DNA of 64,000 nucleotides from contig JABYQU010000032.1 of the NCBI GenBank assembly GCA_022264855.1, positions 331,001 to 395,000 on the forward strand, in the 5' to 3' direction. Positions 45,384 to 57,704 of the stretch are shown piece after piece (the stretch's first letter is position 1; each line of letters starts with the position of its first letter). The notes beneath the pieces are model-generated. The model saw only the letters and a program-made list of their open reading frames with translations, was not told the origin of the DNA and searched no databases. The DNA is from Lenzites betulinus. Its lineage: Eukaryota; Basidiomycota; Agaricomycetes; Polyporales; Polyporaceae. The translations under genes and the position numbers were made by a program.

Positions 45384-45971
45384 CACAGGGAGCAAAGCGC
45401 GATATTCCCGTGGAAAACATGCCGATAACATGGCGGGCAAAGAAATCATATTTGCGACATGTTGTTGCAGCGAACATTGAATAAACATTCAGAAAATGTT
45501 TTGCGTGTATCCTGGCATGTTTATGCCGTGTTTTGTCCGAAAACATTGCCAAAATCAGTTGCAATGTTTCTGCCATTTGTGCAGCAATGTTTCCGGAGAA
45601 GACATTCTGGAATTATGCAGTATGATTCTCCAATTTTGGGTAGCAAAATATGCCCCAAACATCGCATTGAAAACATCCGGAATATTTCCGCCACGTTCTC
45701 GGCATGTTCCATGAGAAAAAAGCGAGCAAATATGACATATGTTCTTGCCATGTTTTCGGGCATGTTTCTGACCAAAACACACCGGCAAATATCCGTTATG
45801 TTTCTGGCATATTCCCACGACTCTCATGGCGAGAACATGCCAAAGATTATACTAAAAATCAGCTCGGTGTTTCTGCCATGTCTTACACGCGAACATGTTG
45901 CAAACATTTTTTCTTTGCCCGCCATGTTATCGGCATGTTTTCCATGGGAACATAGCGCTTTGCTCCCTGTG
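45384..45971. mobile_element. MITE-like element, 588 bp, with about 80 bp TIRs and TGA target duplication
   Basis: The left end starts CACAGGGAGCAAAGCGC and the right end is its inverse. The arms match over about 80 bp with only around seven differences, including a long perfect block around GGAAAACATGCCGATAACAT. TGA flanks both ends (45381-45383 and 45972-45974), a 3 bp target duplication as in CACTA-type elements. There is no transposase. The interior is filled with many copies of ACATG/CATGT and AATGTTT-like words, resembling arrays of protein-binding sites. It ends 25 bp from the hAT transposase stop codon. Confidence 0.85.
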
Positions 45972-47933
45972 TGAATGACATCTAAATAACCCAAGGCTAA
46001 TTGGCTGCCCACTTGCCCCAAGCTGCTTGTGACGGTAAGGGCGCAGAGGAACCTGATGGAGTTGGGGCGACTGAAGCTAAACTCGAGCACATATTAGTTG
46101 CAGCTCGCCGAGCTTCTCGCTGCTCGCGCGCGACTTCTTCGTCGTCTGTGAGCATCTCGCGAAGAAACGGTGACTGCAAGTTGAAGATGTCGCTGACGAC
46201 AAATTCACTCCGTCGCTCATCCTGAAGAGAGCCCATGTTCGCTCCCTCATACAAGGCGTCAACAGCGGGGACACCACCACTACCCGACTCATTAGCAGAG
46301 ACTCCTGGGCCGCTGACACCTGGTAGGTTGGGCTCGATGTTGTCATCTCCACCACCAGTCCCAAGCTCGTCCATAGAGACCTGAGAGTCGAGGTTGATAC
46401 GTTGATTGGCGGTGAGATCACACCACCGGCGGAGGGCCGGTACCTTCTGGGGGGTGGCCTGAGCTCCAGCATAAGATAGTGTGGGATCCTAGGCGGGGAA
46501 GAATGATTTATATGGGTAAGAGCCATAGTATATGACACATGGAGGGCCTACATGGTTAAGATGATACTGTCGGATAGTTAAATAATGCGACACTGTTTTC
46601 ACTTGCTGTCTCGCCCAACACGGCCTGTTGAGCCATGTTATAACGGACATGAACCGCTCATCGCTCATGGAGTTGACAACCGCTGAGAATATCTTGATCG
46701 AGAGAGCCTATGTTGGAAGAAGATCAGCGATGAGCTTGTCGATTTACAACACAACCTGTGGTCAGTACTCAAGTCAATGAGAACGTACCCCTAGCACTTG
46801 AGCATCCTCATCCTTGTGTACCCTCTCCCACCATTGTAGCACGCTCTTGTTCAGGCAGAGCGTACGGTTGTACGGAGCCCTCCCCTTGTCGTATGCCTGT
46901 AGCTCTGTCTTCAACTTAGCCAGCGCCTCGAGGGGTGGGATTGCAGCCAAGAGCGGGTTCCTGATCTTCATGATGTCGGTAATATCCTTACGGTCGACGA
47001 GCTCGATGCCACTGTACTCCCGCAAGAGGAGACCTTGGAGATAAACACTGATTCGCGTGACAAGCTTGGCACACTTCTGCTCAGAGGTTTTGGCGGATGT
47101 AGTAACGGCACTTGGCCGGGATCCAGGCTGATCAAATTGGATGCGGACAGCAGGGATTGCGAGTGGGTTTGCACCACCGTCATGCTGGAGAATGGGCACA
47201 TCCCGGTAACCTAGAAGGATTAAGGTTTCAGTTGAGAGCCCGCAGGTATTAAAGTTTGGCTGGGTCTCCAGCCCGTGTGATGTGCTCATGCTCAGCCATC
47301 TCGACCACCACAACATATCCAGCACACGCTACAAATAATGCAGCACTTACGTGGGTCTAGGAAAAATGCGGTGATGTAGATGTCATTAGGGAAACCCCCC
47401 CTTCTGAAAAAGGACTTATTTGTGCAATTTAGCGAGAATCTTCCCTAATTCGCATTTTCACGCCAGTAGTGCGAATTAGATCGGTCCCCAGATAATATAC
47501 TCCATGGCTTTGTTTAGGAACAGTTCGGACAGACATGTTAGCAGTAATATGCAGGTTATAGTTCCTCACATCATCTACTATGCTCAAGGGCGCACATTCA
47601 ATAGGGCACACAAAAGCAATGATTAGAATGGTCTTATATTAAGAGCGGGATTAGAACCATCTGATGCGCAGCAAGCGTACGAAGGGCGTTATAGTAAAGC
47701 GACACGAAACATTACTAAACGAGTGTAGTATGAAAGGGACACTAGTACCATGGGCGCTAATATGGATCACTAAAACGACAGCAGGATTAGGTGTGAGTAG
47801 AGAGCGTACACAATACCCGTAGCCGTAGTATGTGATGCAAGTCATGGACATATGAGATCGTGATATATATGCATGAAGGGGCCGAGGGGATCGAGGAGAC
47901 TCAGAGAGTATCAGACTGTCCAGGTGCACGACC

Positions 47934-50900
47934 TCAGGCGCCCGGCATGCCGGCGATGTCGAGTGCGTCGAGATCATCTGCATACTTCGAGCCGGAGAGA
48001 ACCGTCGCATGCGAACCACTGATAATCGGGTGAGCAGTGTAGGACTTGACAAATACAACAGAGGAGATTATACCACAATGTCTTGAAGAATCCGTGCATA
48101 AGAACGTGGTACTTCTCGACATCAGCGTCCTTGATACTCTGGAGTGCGCGTATGTTCCGCGCATAGACGTCCGAGAATTCGTTGCCTGTGAAATCCCCGG
48201 CCTTGTAAGTGGGTGCACTGTAGTCGATGATCGAAGCATAGATCTGTGAACCTGATCAACTCATGGTAGCGAAGGAAGCAGAATGGACGACAAACCGCAG
48301 TCGCTACAAGTGCAAGCATTGGCGCGGGGATTTCCTTCTCCCTCGGGAATTGAAGGGAAGACGAGCTGAACTTGGGCATGACCTTGAATCCGTACGATGT
48401 CGGGCGACTGAACCACATGGCACGCATGACTTGCCCGAAGATCGATAGACTGTACGGGAGATGACGTTTGACCTTGCATGTCTGGCATGATTATTGCATT
48501 AACAACTCGTCAAAATACCGAAAGAATGAACAACGCGCACCTTGTACTCATGCGGGTAGACGTATGTGAGCTTGTGATCAAGCCAGTCGACTTTGGCGCC
48601 GTCGCCGGGGTTAAGTCCGTATGTGGTCGGAACGACACTATCCGTGTGCTTCTTGATCTTTCCCCGAAAGGTTGAGATTCGCTAAGCAGGCTGGCGACGC
48701 AAAGATGCTATCAGTCTCCTGGACGTGCTAGTAACGATCAACTCACAATCGAACCGAGGTAGCGTGAGTAAGTCTGGTCGGTCTTGAGACGTTGCACGAT
48801 GTCAGAACACTTGAGCTCCTTTGCGACACGGATGAGCGTCGGCCGCGTGAATTGATTGTGTTTGTTGGGACCCTCCGGGAAGGCGTTCTTCAAGCAGACG
48901 TCAATAAGAACATCTTCAATTGCTTGATGGGCAACTGCCTTGACACACGGACACTGGTTGGTTAGTGCAAGTTTGGGGCCAGGATCCACCAGCTTGATGC
49001 CTAAGTCAGCAACGTTTGAATCAGAGTCAGACTGGGCTCCACCAAGTGCTTCCTCTGAATGAGAGTCAGTAGGGTTCTCAATCTTGTCGCCGGTGTCCGG
49101 AGTTGAGCAGGATACAGATTAGAAACTCGAATGGAATGTCTGGAATACAATACACATACGGCATCTTTGTGGCCTTTCACACGGCTTTTCAGCTCAAGGG
49201 CGGCACGGTCATCGCTTGTGGGGGAGGGCTTGGTGGCAGTCATATTGTCGTCGTCGTTGTTGTCCAACCATTCTGCTGTCTGGAGAGATATTATCAGCAC
49301 ACATCCACTCCGAAATGTGCAATTGATCACCTCTTGTGGACGAGCGCGGGATGACTTCAGCTTGGTATAGCCTGCCTGACGTTCACCACGGCGGTGAGTG
49401 TTCGTAGCCTAGGACAGGTTACTACTTGTGAGATTGAAGGAGATTGAGGCATGATGAGGACTTACCTGCGAACGCGGAATGCTCCCGGTGACTGGTTTGG
49501 ATGGTGTGCGGCTTGGAGCATTTGCGCGGCTGCTACGCTTCAAAGACTTTGTGCGCGGTGCCTGTTTCGTTCAGGACTTGAGCACGGGCGGGGCCTTTAC
49601 CTTCTCCATCTGGCGTGCCTTCTTTGCCGGCGTACTCTTCAAATGCAACGCTGCGTGTAGCACATACAGATCTTAAAGTAAGAGAGACTTACCTTTACGT
49701 TACGGGCATTGCGATCTGGTGAATCCGAGTCTGAGGGGTTGCTACCCGACAACGAGTCCTCCCGGGAGCGCTTTGCGAGGTGACGCAGTCTCGCGGGAAG
49801 GTGCAAGGATTCGTCAGACTTGGTCAGCTCTTCGTCGTTTTCGGACAAGGTAGAATTGGAGCGGATGCGTTTCGCAGGTCTTGTGCGAGAGTCCTTAGTA
49901 CTTGCCTGCATGAAAGTTGACGCATCGGGAAATTCTTCATCGTTGCTAGGCTCGCCGTCGGTGTTGTCATTTGTCCAAGTCGCCCGCTAGATTGGAAAGG
50001 GTAAGATGGCAAGCAGTGTTCACAGCGGTGGGAGTATACTCACCTCCGCTTCGAATTGGCGCGCAAGAGAGGTATCGTCTTCATCCGGGTCTTCATCATC
50101 CTCAACTTCTTCCTGCTCTTCGTCCTCATCTTCGTCGGCCTCCTCCTCCTCCTCATCTTGTTGCTGGTCATCACCTTCAGCATCGTCCTCCTCGTCTTCG
50201 TCAGCATCAGCAGTTTCGGTGTCCTTGTTAACGTAATCAGCAGTGGCGCATACGCGCCAAACGATAACAACACGAAATCGGATGCTCACCTCATGATCAC
50301 CACCATCGAAGACATCGTTATGATCTTTGGGATCAGTAAGTGTCTTTCTCGCATCTACGAACCTTCTGATCTGGCTGGCAGTCTTGGAGTGTTTTATAGC
50401 CTGAGAGTGGCGGTTGGTAACTTCAGACGCCTTTCTACGCTGCACAACCAATGAGGTGAGCCCCGCCATGATGCATCTACATGAGTAAGTGTTCATACCT
50501 GTTTAACAGACTTGGGAGCATGTATAGCAGCGGGCTCATCGTCCTCAGAGCCAAGTACCTCGGGCGCAGGGTACTTCGCTGCAGTCAGCGTCGCCGCACT
50601 CTGTGAAGCGGTGACAGGGCCTACACCCAATTACAATACTCTGGTGGGTACTTCTAAACATCCAACAACTTGATCAAGACTAACCTGAGCATTGCCTTTT
50701 GCGTGCTGAACCGACAACATCCACAGTGTCGTCGTCCAAAATGGCTTGAGATTGGGTACGCTTCTTCGCGGGCACAAGCGACTCCCAGGCTAATAGAAGT
50801 ACGTGGTTAGTATGAAGACTTTTCATCATACAACATCGTACTTACCCTTCCCAGCTTGCTCCTTAGACTTGCGTGTGGCTGCGGGTAGATGTACCGGAGG

Positions 50901-51096
50901 ATGATGATGAGTGAAGCAAGCATAGAATGATCGAAAGGGAATACACACGTCTGTGTGGAGCAGGTGGGTGCTCATGGCTATCACGACGGGAGGCAGGGGT
51001 TGACGTGTCGTCCTCTAGAGCCTCGTCATCACTGCATTCAATGATGACACGGTTCTGCGACCGGGCAGTACTACGCTTGTACCCCCCCCTCGCCAT
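47934..51096 (-). CDS. Plavaka-associated DUF6532-like protein
   Basis: This is a multi-exon gene from the ATG at 51096 (MARGGYKRSTARSQNRVIIE). The N-terminal half is disordered and nuclear-looking, with basic patches (RKRQC, PAKRIRSNS) and a long Asp/Glu run encoded near 50200-50070. The C-terminal half is globular: HNQFTRPTLIRVAKELKCSD, VQRLKTDQTYSRYLGSIV, ADVEKYHVLMHGFFKT, IFGQVMRAMWFSRPTSYGF and EIPAPMLALVATA. This matches my memory of DUF6532, a family common next to agaricomycete transposons. It ends at 47934-47936. The role is unknown; as the partner of the transposase it may bind DNA or regulate excision. I did not verify every exon junction. Confidence 0.6.
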
Positions 51097-51350
51097 TATA
51101 TGTAAGATAAAGAAGCTGTTAGCGGTAGCAACTGGGTAGTAAGGTAAGGAGAGTGTGCGGGAACGAGGGAATGAAGGGAAATGGAAAGGAGAATTGTGGT
51201 GCCACGCCGGGAGCGAGTGGAGGTGAGCTAAGATCCGTGAAGAGTCTCGGCCTGCATGCTGACCGGAACTGCGGCCTCCTCAGGGTCCACCCCCTCTCTC
51301 CGTCTCCTCTCTGCCAGTCTGGGCTCATAGTACATCGCTCTCCTCTGTCT

Positions 51351-54300
51351 ATGTCTACGATGCCAGCTCGCAAAATCTGTCGAGGCTGTAATACATCCTT
51401 TACGAACAGCGGATATCTCAGCCACCTCCTGCAGACAAGACGACTTCCTTGTATACGTGTGCGACAGGAAGAAGAAGCCGACGGGCTGTTTGGGTTGGAG
51501 GAAGTTGTTATCGACGACAACAATGAAGCAGAACCGCACACAGAGGCCTCCAGTCCACAAGCATTTGAGGGTGACTACTTCGGTGACTATGCGCCTGACG
51601 ACTTCGACGACTTCGACAGATATCAAGGCGACTCCGACGACAATTTTGATCCATTGGCAGGTGACGCTGAACCTCCGCTTGACACAGACGAGGACCCGGA
51701 TGATGAAGACAACGAAGACAACGAGGCCCAGGACGCGCAGAACTATGAAGATGAATTTGCGTGGGAGGCTCCGCCGTTATCGCCGCCTTCTCGCTCTCCT
51801 TCTCTCCCTGCTGAGGACGATGACCGTCAGCCTGGCGACGACGCTGCACGTGTTCAGCGAGAGCAGGCCCATGGAGATCTTCGGCGACGCACGTTCTGTG
51901 TTCCCTTCCCCAATGCTACTGCTGGTCATCCCCTCCCGAACTCTCGCGGTCAGACTGAATATGAGGCGTTCAAGACGACAACTGATGGAACCGGCAACAA
52001 TCCATACGCGCCCTTTGCCTTGAAGGTCGACTGGGAATTTGCGCGCTGGGCAAAGATGCGTGGGCCAGGTTCGACAGCAGTCACGGAATTGCTTTCCATC
52101 TGAGAGGTAGCGTGCCCAATCTATTGTACTGATATTGAATCTACGAACTAACAACATAGGCAGATCCCGCAACTCTTAGGGCTCTCATTCAAGACATCCA
52201 ACGAGCTCAATGGGATCATAGACAAGAACCTCACCTCTGGCCGCCCGCGGTTCACCCGGCGGGAGATCATCGTCGCAGGCGAGGTATTCGAGGTCTTCTA
52301 TCGTGATGTTCTCTCTTGCGTGCGCGCCCTCTTTGGTGACCCTGAATTCGCGGGGCTTCTTGTCTTTGCACCCGAGTGTCACTACGCGGATAGCGACCAT
52401 ACTGTCTGTGTATACTTTGATATGCACACCGGCAAATGGTGGTGGGCGCAGCAGGTAAGTTCTAATATGCTGTAATTATCCGATATGCTAATCCGGGAGC
52501 CACGATCGTCCCCATCATCATATCCTCAGACAAGACGCAACTCACGCTATTCGGTAGCAAAGTGGCGTATCCAGTGTATATGACCATCGGTAACCTTCCC
52601 AAGGAGATACGACGCAAGCCATCCCGTCGCAGCCAAATCCTGCTAGCGTACCTCCCCACAACGAAGCTCACGCATATCGCAAGTCTCCCGGCCCGTCGTC
52701 GTGCTCTCACGAATCTCTATCACGCATGTATGTCACGCATCTTGAAGCCGTTGCGTCAAGCCGGCGTCGATGGCATGATGCTTGCCAGCGGCGATGGCGT
52801 TTTGCGGCGCGGTCATCCCCTCTTCGCCGTGCATATTGGAGACTATCCTGAGCAAGTTTTGGTAGTTGGCTGCAAGACCGGTGAATGCCCCAAATGCCCG
52901 ATCCCCGCAAACGAAATCGGCGAGTCTACCGACTGTGCGCGAGGCCTCCGGGACTTCAAGAAGGTCGTGAATGCGCTGCAGACTGCTGACGCAGGCCCCC
53001 GCACCTTTTCCCGTGCGTGTCGTGAGGCAGGAATCAAACACATCCAGGATCCTTATTGGGTTCACCTTCCGTTCGTCAACATATACCAGTCTATCACGCC
53101 CGACATCCTCCATCAACTCTGTCAGGGAGTTATGAAGCATCTGATCGCCTGGATCATTGACGCATATGGTGCAGAAGAGATTGATGCACACTGCCGGCGG
53201 TTCCCTCCCAATCATCATGTACGTCTCTTCCTCAAGGGCATCACGAAGCTCCAGCGGGTGACCGGGAAGGAACACGCCGACATCTGCCGTTTCCTCCTTG
53301 GGTTAGTTATTGGCATTCCCCTCCCCCCTGGTGCCTCTCCCTCTCAGCTTGTTCGGGCTGTCCGGGCTCTGCTCGACTTCCTCTACCTTGTGCAGTACCC
53401 AGCGCACACCTCCACCACTCTAGGTCTCCTCAAGATGGCTCTGGAACGATTCCACGACAACAAGGAAGTCTTTGTCGACCTTGGCATTCGAGCACACTTC
53501 AAGATTCCGAAGCTTCACTCGCTCGACCACTACATCGAGTGCATCAAGCTCTTTGGCACCACAGATAACTACGACACTCAGTACACCGAACGGCTCCATA
53601 TTGACTTCGCTAAAGATGCCTATCGCGCGACCAACCGGAAAGACGAATTCCCGCAAATGACCCTCTGGCTAGAGCGGCATGAGAAAATCATGCGTCATGA
53701 GGCGTACGTGCAGCGGCGACTTTCTGAACTCACTAGCAATGCACCACAGGCTACTGGCACTCGATCAGCTCTTGGCGCAGATGTGCACCGTGGTGCACCG
53801 TCGAACAGTATGTGTATACTTCCCTTCGTGCGCAAGAGACTCGAGTATCGACTGACACTATCAAAAGATTTGTCTGCGGTCGATCTCTCAACGCGCATCA
53901 AAATGACCCGCCTCCCGAGTGTCAAGGCAGTGCGTCTCAATGTCGCTCAACAATGCTATGGCGCAGGTTACCTTCACGATGCCCTGGCGTGTTTCATAGC
54001 CAGGTACCGTTATCCACAAGCATCGGGTGCTGAGATCGAAGAGATTGCGTTAGGTACGCTCAGATCCTATCTCTCTGATGCTTGTACGCTAGCAGGCTAA
54101 GTTCTGATTATCCAGGCATTCACATTCGGCGACACTGGACGTTCCCGGTCTTCCATAAACTCCGGTTTGTTCTAGAAGACGCGCAAGCCCTTGGAATCAT
54201 GGACGACATTCAGGATGTTGCCCATGTCCGTCCCGAGCGTCGAGATAAGCAAGGCCGCCGCGTTCCGGGCCGATTTGACACAGTTCTTGTTCGGGAGACC

Positions 54301-54738
54301 AGATCAGATGCTGCCATAGGAATGAAGCGTAGGCGCACACCTTTCCCCTCGATGTGTTGGCCTGTCCAACTGATCTATCAACTAGGCTATTGTGTTGGAT
54401 GTGTTCGCATGTTATTCCAGCTACGCAAGTCGGCCACAGACGAGCTTTTCCCGATGCTCATGGCTCCTTCTCACTTGGCATATGTCGAATGGTTTACCGC
54501 CTTCACAGAGCCCGACCCGGTGCATGGGATGTATAAGATATCCAGATGCCGTGGACCCGCTGGTGAGCGGCTCGCTGACGTGATTGAAGTCCGCAATATC
54601 CTTCGCAGCTGTCATCTGTACCCTGTATTTGGCGCTACGGTGTCCCGCAACTGGACAAGTAGCACAGTACTGGACAGTTGTAACGACTTCTTGTTCAATC
54701 CGTTTTGTGATCAGCATATGTACATGATGGTAGTCTAA
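51351..54738 (+). CDS. Plavaka transposase with in-frame TGA at 52101-52103
   Basis: The ATG at 51351 gives MSTMPARKICRGCNTSFTNS, an N-terminal CxxC...H zinc-finger segment (LSHLLQTRRLPC). An acidic linker follows, then the transposase core: LGLSFKTSNELNGIIDKNLT, GEVFEVFYRDVLSCVRALFG, PIIISSDKTQLTLFGSKVAYPVY (the DKT strand), GECPKCPIPANEIG, WVHLPFVNIYQSITPDILHQ (DILHQL motif), YTERLHIDFAKDAYRATNRK and ending with FGATVSRNWTSSTVLDSCND. Exon 1 runs to a GTAGCG donor at about 52106 but meets TGA just before it (ELLSI-stop-E). Continuation in the next exon is IPQLLGLSF in phase 0, so a CGA-to-TGA nonsense change is likely. Otherwise the coding sequence looks complete. Confidence 0.85.
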
Positions 54739-57532
54739 TCTCACATAGTGTTGAATGCTATTTTGTGCCTTACATGGCAAACTCAGCGGTATTAGCTCCA
54801 CATATCCAGTGTATATCACTTGCTAGCTGGGGTAGCTACACTCGGAAGGATAAGTTATTGATTAGTACTAAATGAGGGCTTATTCGGAAGGGGGGTTTTC
54901 CCTGATGGTCCTCCTGTCCATCTTCGAGAAGCTCGTTGAAACGCTGGTTTGCTATTGCACGTATGTCATCCATTGTCTGTGTTGTGAGTCCCGTTCAGCT
55001 GCCGTTCATCATGACATGCTCAAGTTGAGCCATTATTGCAAGCCAGAACACGTAGACATTGGAAGCTGTCGCAGACGTGGATTTAAGACACTTGATAGCA
55101 CGGGCAAACAGGGTCGCAACCGCAAGGTACTTGACCATTTGAATCCCAAACAGGTTTGCCTGCACTGAGTGCTTTTCGAAGAGCACGTCCTTCGACTTGA
55201 GGACAAGAATGATTAGCAATTAACTAGAATATATAAATTAATTCTGCAGGCTCACTGCTATGTCAATCTTCAGCTTCTTGTTCTGCACAATGGACTGAAA
55301 GGCCGGCAAGCCTTGGTAAACCAAGTCGACAGTGGACACATAGGTCCAAAACCGCGTTGCACCAATATGTGCGAGGCCGGTGGTGATCTTCAGCTCTTGA
55401 CGCACTTCGTTGTAGTGTTCCATTGCATATGTTGACTGATGCATGTATCATAGTAGTAGCATAGTTAGCGTAGTCCGATAGAAACCGGGGACCAACATAG
55501 GGCCACAAACATACCTCCTTGAATTCATCAAGGTCCATGATTTGGAATAGCCCGAGATTGATCTCATGGCAGTAGTCCTGCAGATTCAGGATGTGAGCGT
55601 ACTTGGCAGAAATAAGTTCGCGGCATTTGCGCATATTTCCAGTGTTGTCGGAGACGACTGCTGAAACATTTTCAGGGTGAACTTTTGAAATTGCCTGAGA
55701 ATGAACAGGTTATTGTCGCATTAGATACTTGGGCGGCTTAGCTGGTGATAGTACAAGATGACTCACTGGGCCAACAACCTCTTCCGAGATGTACTTGGCT
55801 GTATGGGAAACTTGAGAGGTGTTGTTGAGGGATAAAAGGTACGACTTCCGCTTGACAGGTGTGGTGACGCTAACAGTGTAGATACTGCGTGGTCGTCGTA
55901 TCTTGCCACCGTCGAAGGAGATCGTTAGGTTGCGGATTTTCTGAAGTCTCGCAATGAGAGCAAGGTGACATTCAGTGGCCTCGGTCGGTATGAGACGGTC
56001 ACGGAGTGTGGTGGAAGAGGGTGGCTGATACTTCGGCTGGATGCTGGAGATATAGTTCTTGAAAAACCCGGTATCCACAACCCGGGGAGGAATACCGCAC
56101 CCGACTAGGAAGAGGAGTAGAGCGTGGTCACCCTTCTCCTTCAGGATCTTCCTTCCCTGAGCAGCAAAGGTGATGTCAATGTTGTCCGCATGAGTGGTCG
56201 CCACCACCGCTGGGCCTTGCTGTGTCGCTGAGGCACTGGACGAACCATGGCGGGCGCGCTTCGAGCTGGGAGATGTCGCATTGGAAGTGGTTTGAGGGTG
56301 ATCGCAGTCCGAGCTTGAGTCATGGTCCGCAGAGGTGGTACGCTTCCTACGCAAAGGGACAAGTGCCTTCGACTTCTTCTTCTCAGCCTTTGCAGCAAGT
56401 GCAACCCGGGCGGCATCTCGGAGGTTGTCGGCCAGCCACGCGCATTCCATCGCATGTCCCAAGATGCATGCACGAGCGCGAGGCCAACTCCACATTGTGT
56501 TGCATCCACTACTAGCGATACAGCGGATGCATCTATTGGCAGGATCGCGGCTGTCATCCGACCGCCGGAAGCAAGGCTTTGAGACCTTGAGAAGGGCGGG
56601 ATCCACCTTTCCGCCCCCTGGGTGCAAGTCTACAACCTCCTCAATGTCGGAGAATCGTTCGTCATCAAACATGTCCAGGATCTTGGTGTCTGGCCGCTTG
56701 TCTCCGTCCTTCTGCACAGTGCTCTTCTTTCCCCGGCGCCGTCGAGTCTTTGCCTTGGATTTTGCCTTGGATTTCGACTGTCTAGGTGTGTCCGTTTCCA
56801 TCGTTCGAGCGCCGGAGGATCCCAACTGACCGGCATACGAGAGGATCAGCAAGTCTGACACAGTGCTGTCCGAGTCCTCTGCTTCGGATCCAGACACAGA
56901 GGCATCACTATAGGCATCTGTCCCGGCGAGCTCTATGGGCACAGAGATGGATGCTTCAGCAACATTTGGAAGCTAGCACAGATGTGACAGGTCAGTCTAT
57001 GTGCTCACTACTACTCTGTTCGCAAATAACTGACCAATTGTTTCGCATCCGAGTACACAAGCTCTGCAGCACGACATGCATCATCGGCCCACTTGAGGAG
57101 CAGAACATCATTGGGATAGTCCCGTAGGAAGCGGTCAAGTACATCCACCAGTGCCAGAATGCCCGGACCGCGCTCTTTCAACTCGAAGGTATCACCCCTG
57201 CCCGTTCGAGAGCCAAGACGAACCTCAAGCTCGCGGTTTACAGCGCCAACGACCCCAATGTCGTTGACATAGTCTTCATCAAGCGAGAAGTCTTGGAACT
57301 TGTAGTGGGACTCAGACAGACTCGAAGCCAGCGGGAGTGAGGATGGCAGGCCTGTAAGTAGGGCATGCAGATAGGCTAATTGATCTGGCTATCGCCTCGC
57401 GCTCGGAGCAAACACTGTTTGTCAGCGTCGCCGCAGCTGTGGGATGCAGCGGTGGTAGCTGTCTGTCGTCCTGCGTGAAGGGGCTAGTACCGACGTTCGT
57501 AGCAATAACGTACACCACCGGAACTTGGGGCA

Positions 57533-57566
57533 GGGGGAGGGGGAGGGGGAGGGGGAGGGGGAGGGG
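57533..57566. repeat. (GGGGGA)n microsatellite
   Basis: Five to six copies of a GGGGGA hexamer lie in the region between the presumed first hAT exon and the next exon. If translated it would give a Pro-Leu repeat, but it more likely lies in an intron. Confidence 0.85.
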
Positions 57567-57704
57567 TATCAACGCGGGCGGTGAACGCAAGAGCGCGGGA
57601 TTGTGCACAATATTACCTCCATCTGTGAGTGGGGTTGCTCCCTCGATGACGGCCATCAGAGTCGTGTTTGAGTCGGATACCTCAGTCGTCGACGTAACAC
57701 CCTG

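Larger units (their letters stand above)
47389..54902 (+). mobile_element. Plavaka-type DNA transposon, 7,514 bp, nested in the hAT gene
   Basis: The termini are imperfect inverted repeats starting GGGAAA, a C-run, then TTCYGAAWAAG, over about 35 bp at roughly three-quarters identity (47389-47425 and 54866-54902). Flanking trinucleotides TTA and TGA could be a 3 bp target duplication with one change. The element has a transposase on the plus strand and a divergent DUF6532-like gene on the minus strand, with 254 bp between their ATGs. It interrupts the hAT coding exon between EDH and NDIYIT, and joining the flanks directly keeps the hAT frame open. Confidence 0.85.
45997..57656 (-). pseudogene. 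hAT-family transposase gene split by a Plavaka element
   Basis: The N-terminal exons begin near 57656 (MAVIEGATPLTDG) or in the exon SSLSESHYKFQDFSLDEDYV (57320-57030). A Lys-rich nuclear-signal region and a Cys/His zinc-finger stretch (CIRCIASSGCNTMW with CILGHAMEC) follow. The DUF659-like core comes next: PPSSTTLRDRLIP, RNLTISFDGGKIRRP, SAVVSDNTGNMRKCRELI and LQDYCHEINL. The exon RAIANQRFNELLEDGQEDH is cut by the insertion 47389-54902 and continues as NDIYITAFFLDPR. The hAT dimerisation end then reads LNKSVLQWWERVHKDEDAQV and FSAVVNSMSDERFMS, with a Ser-rich tail and the stop at 45997. The insertion is in-frame but inactivating. The 5' boundary is uncertain because the KDZ stop is only 48 bp away. 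Confidence 0.75.

Noticed and set aside
45384..45971. The 588 bp inverted-repeat element as the end of the hAT transposon
   Set aside because: It has its own two inverted termini and TGA duplication, so it is a separate element; hAT elements make 8 bp duplications, and no 8 bp match was found.
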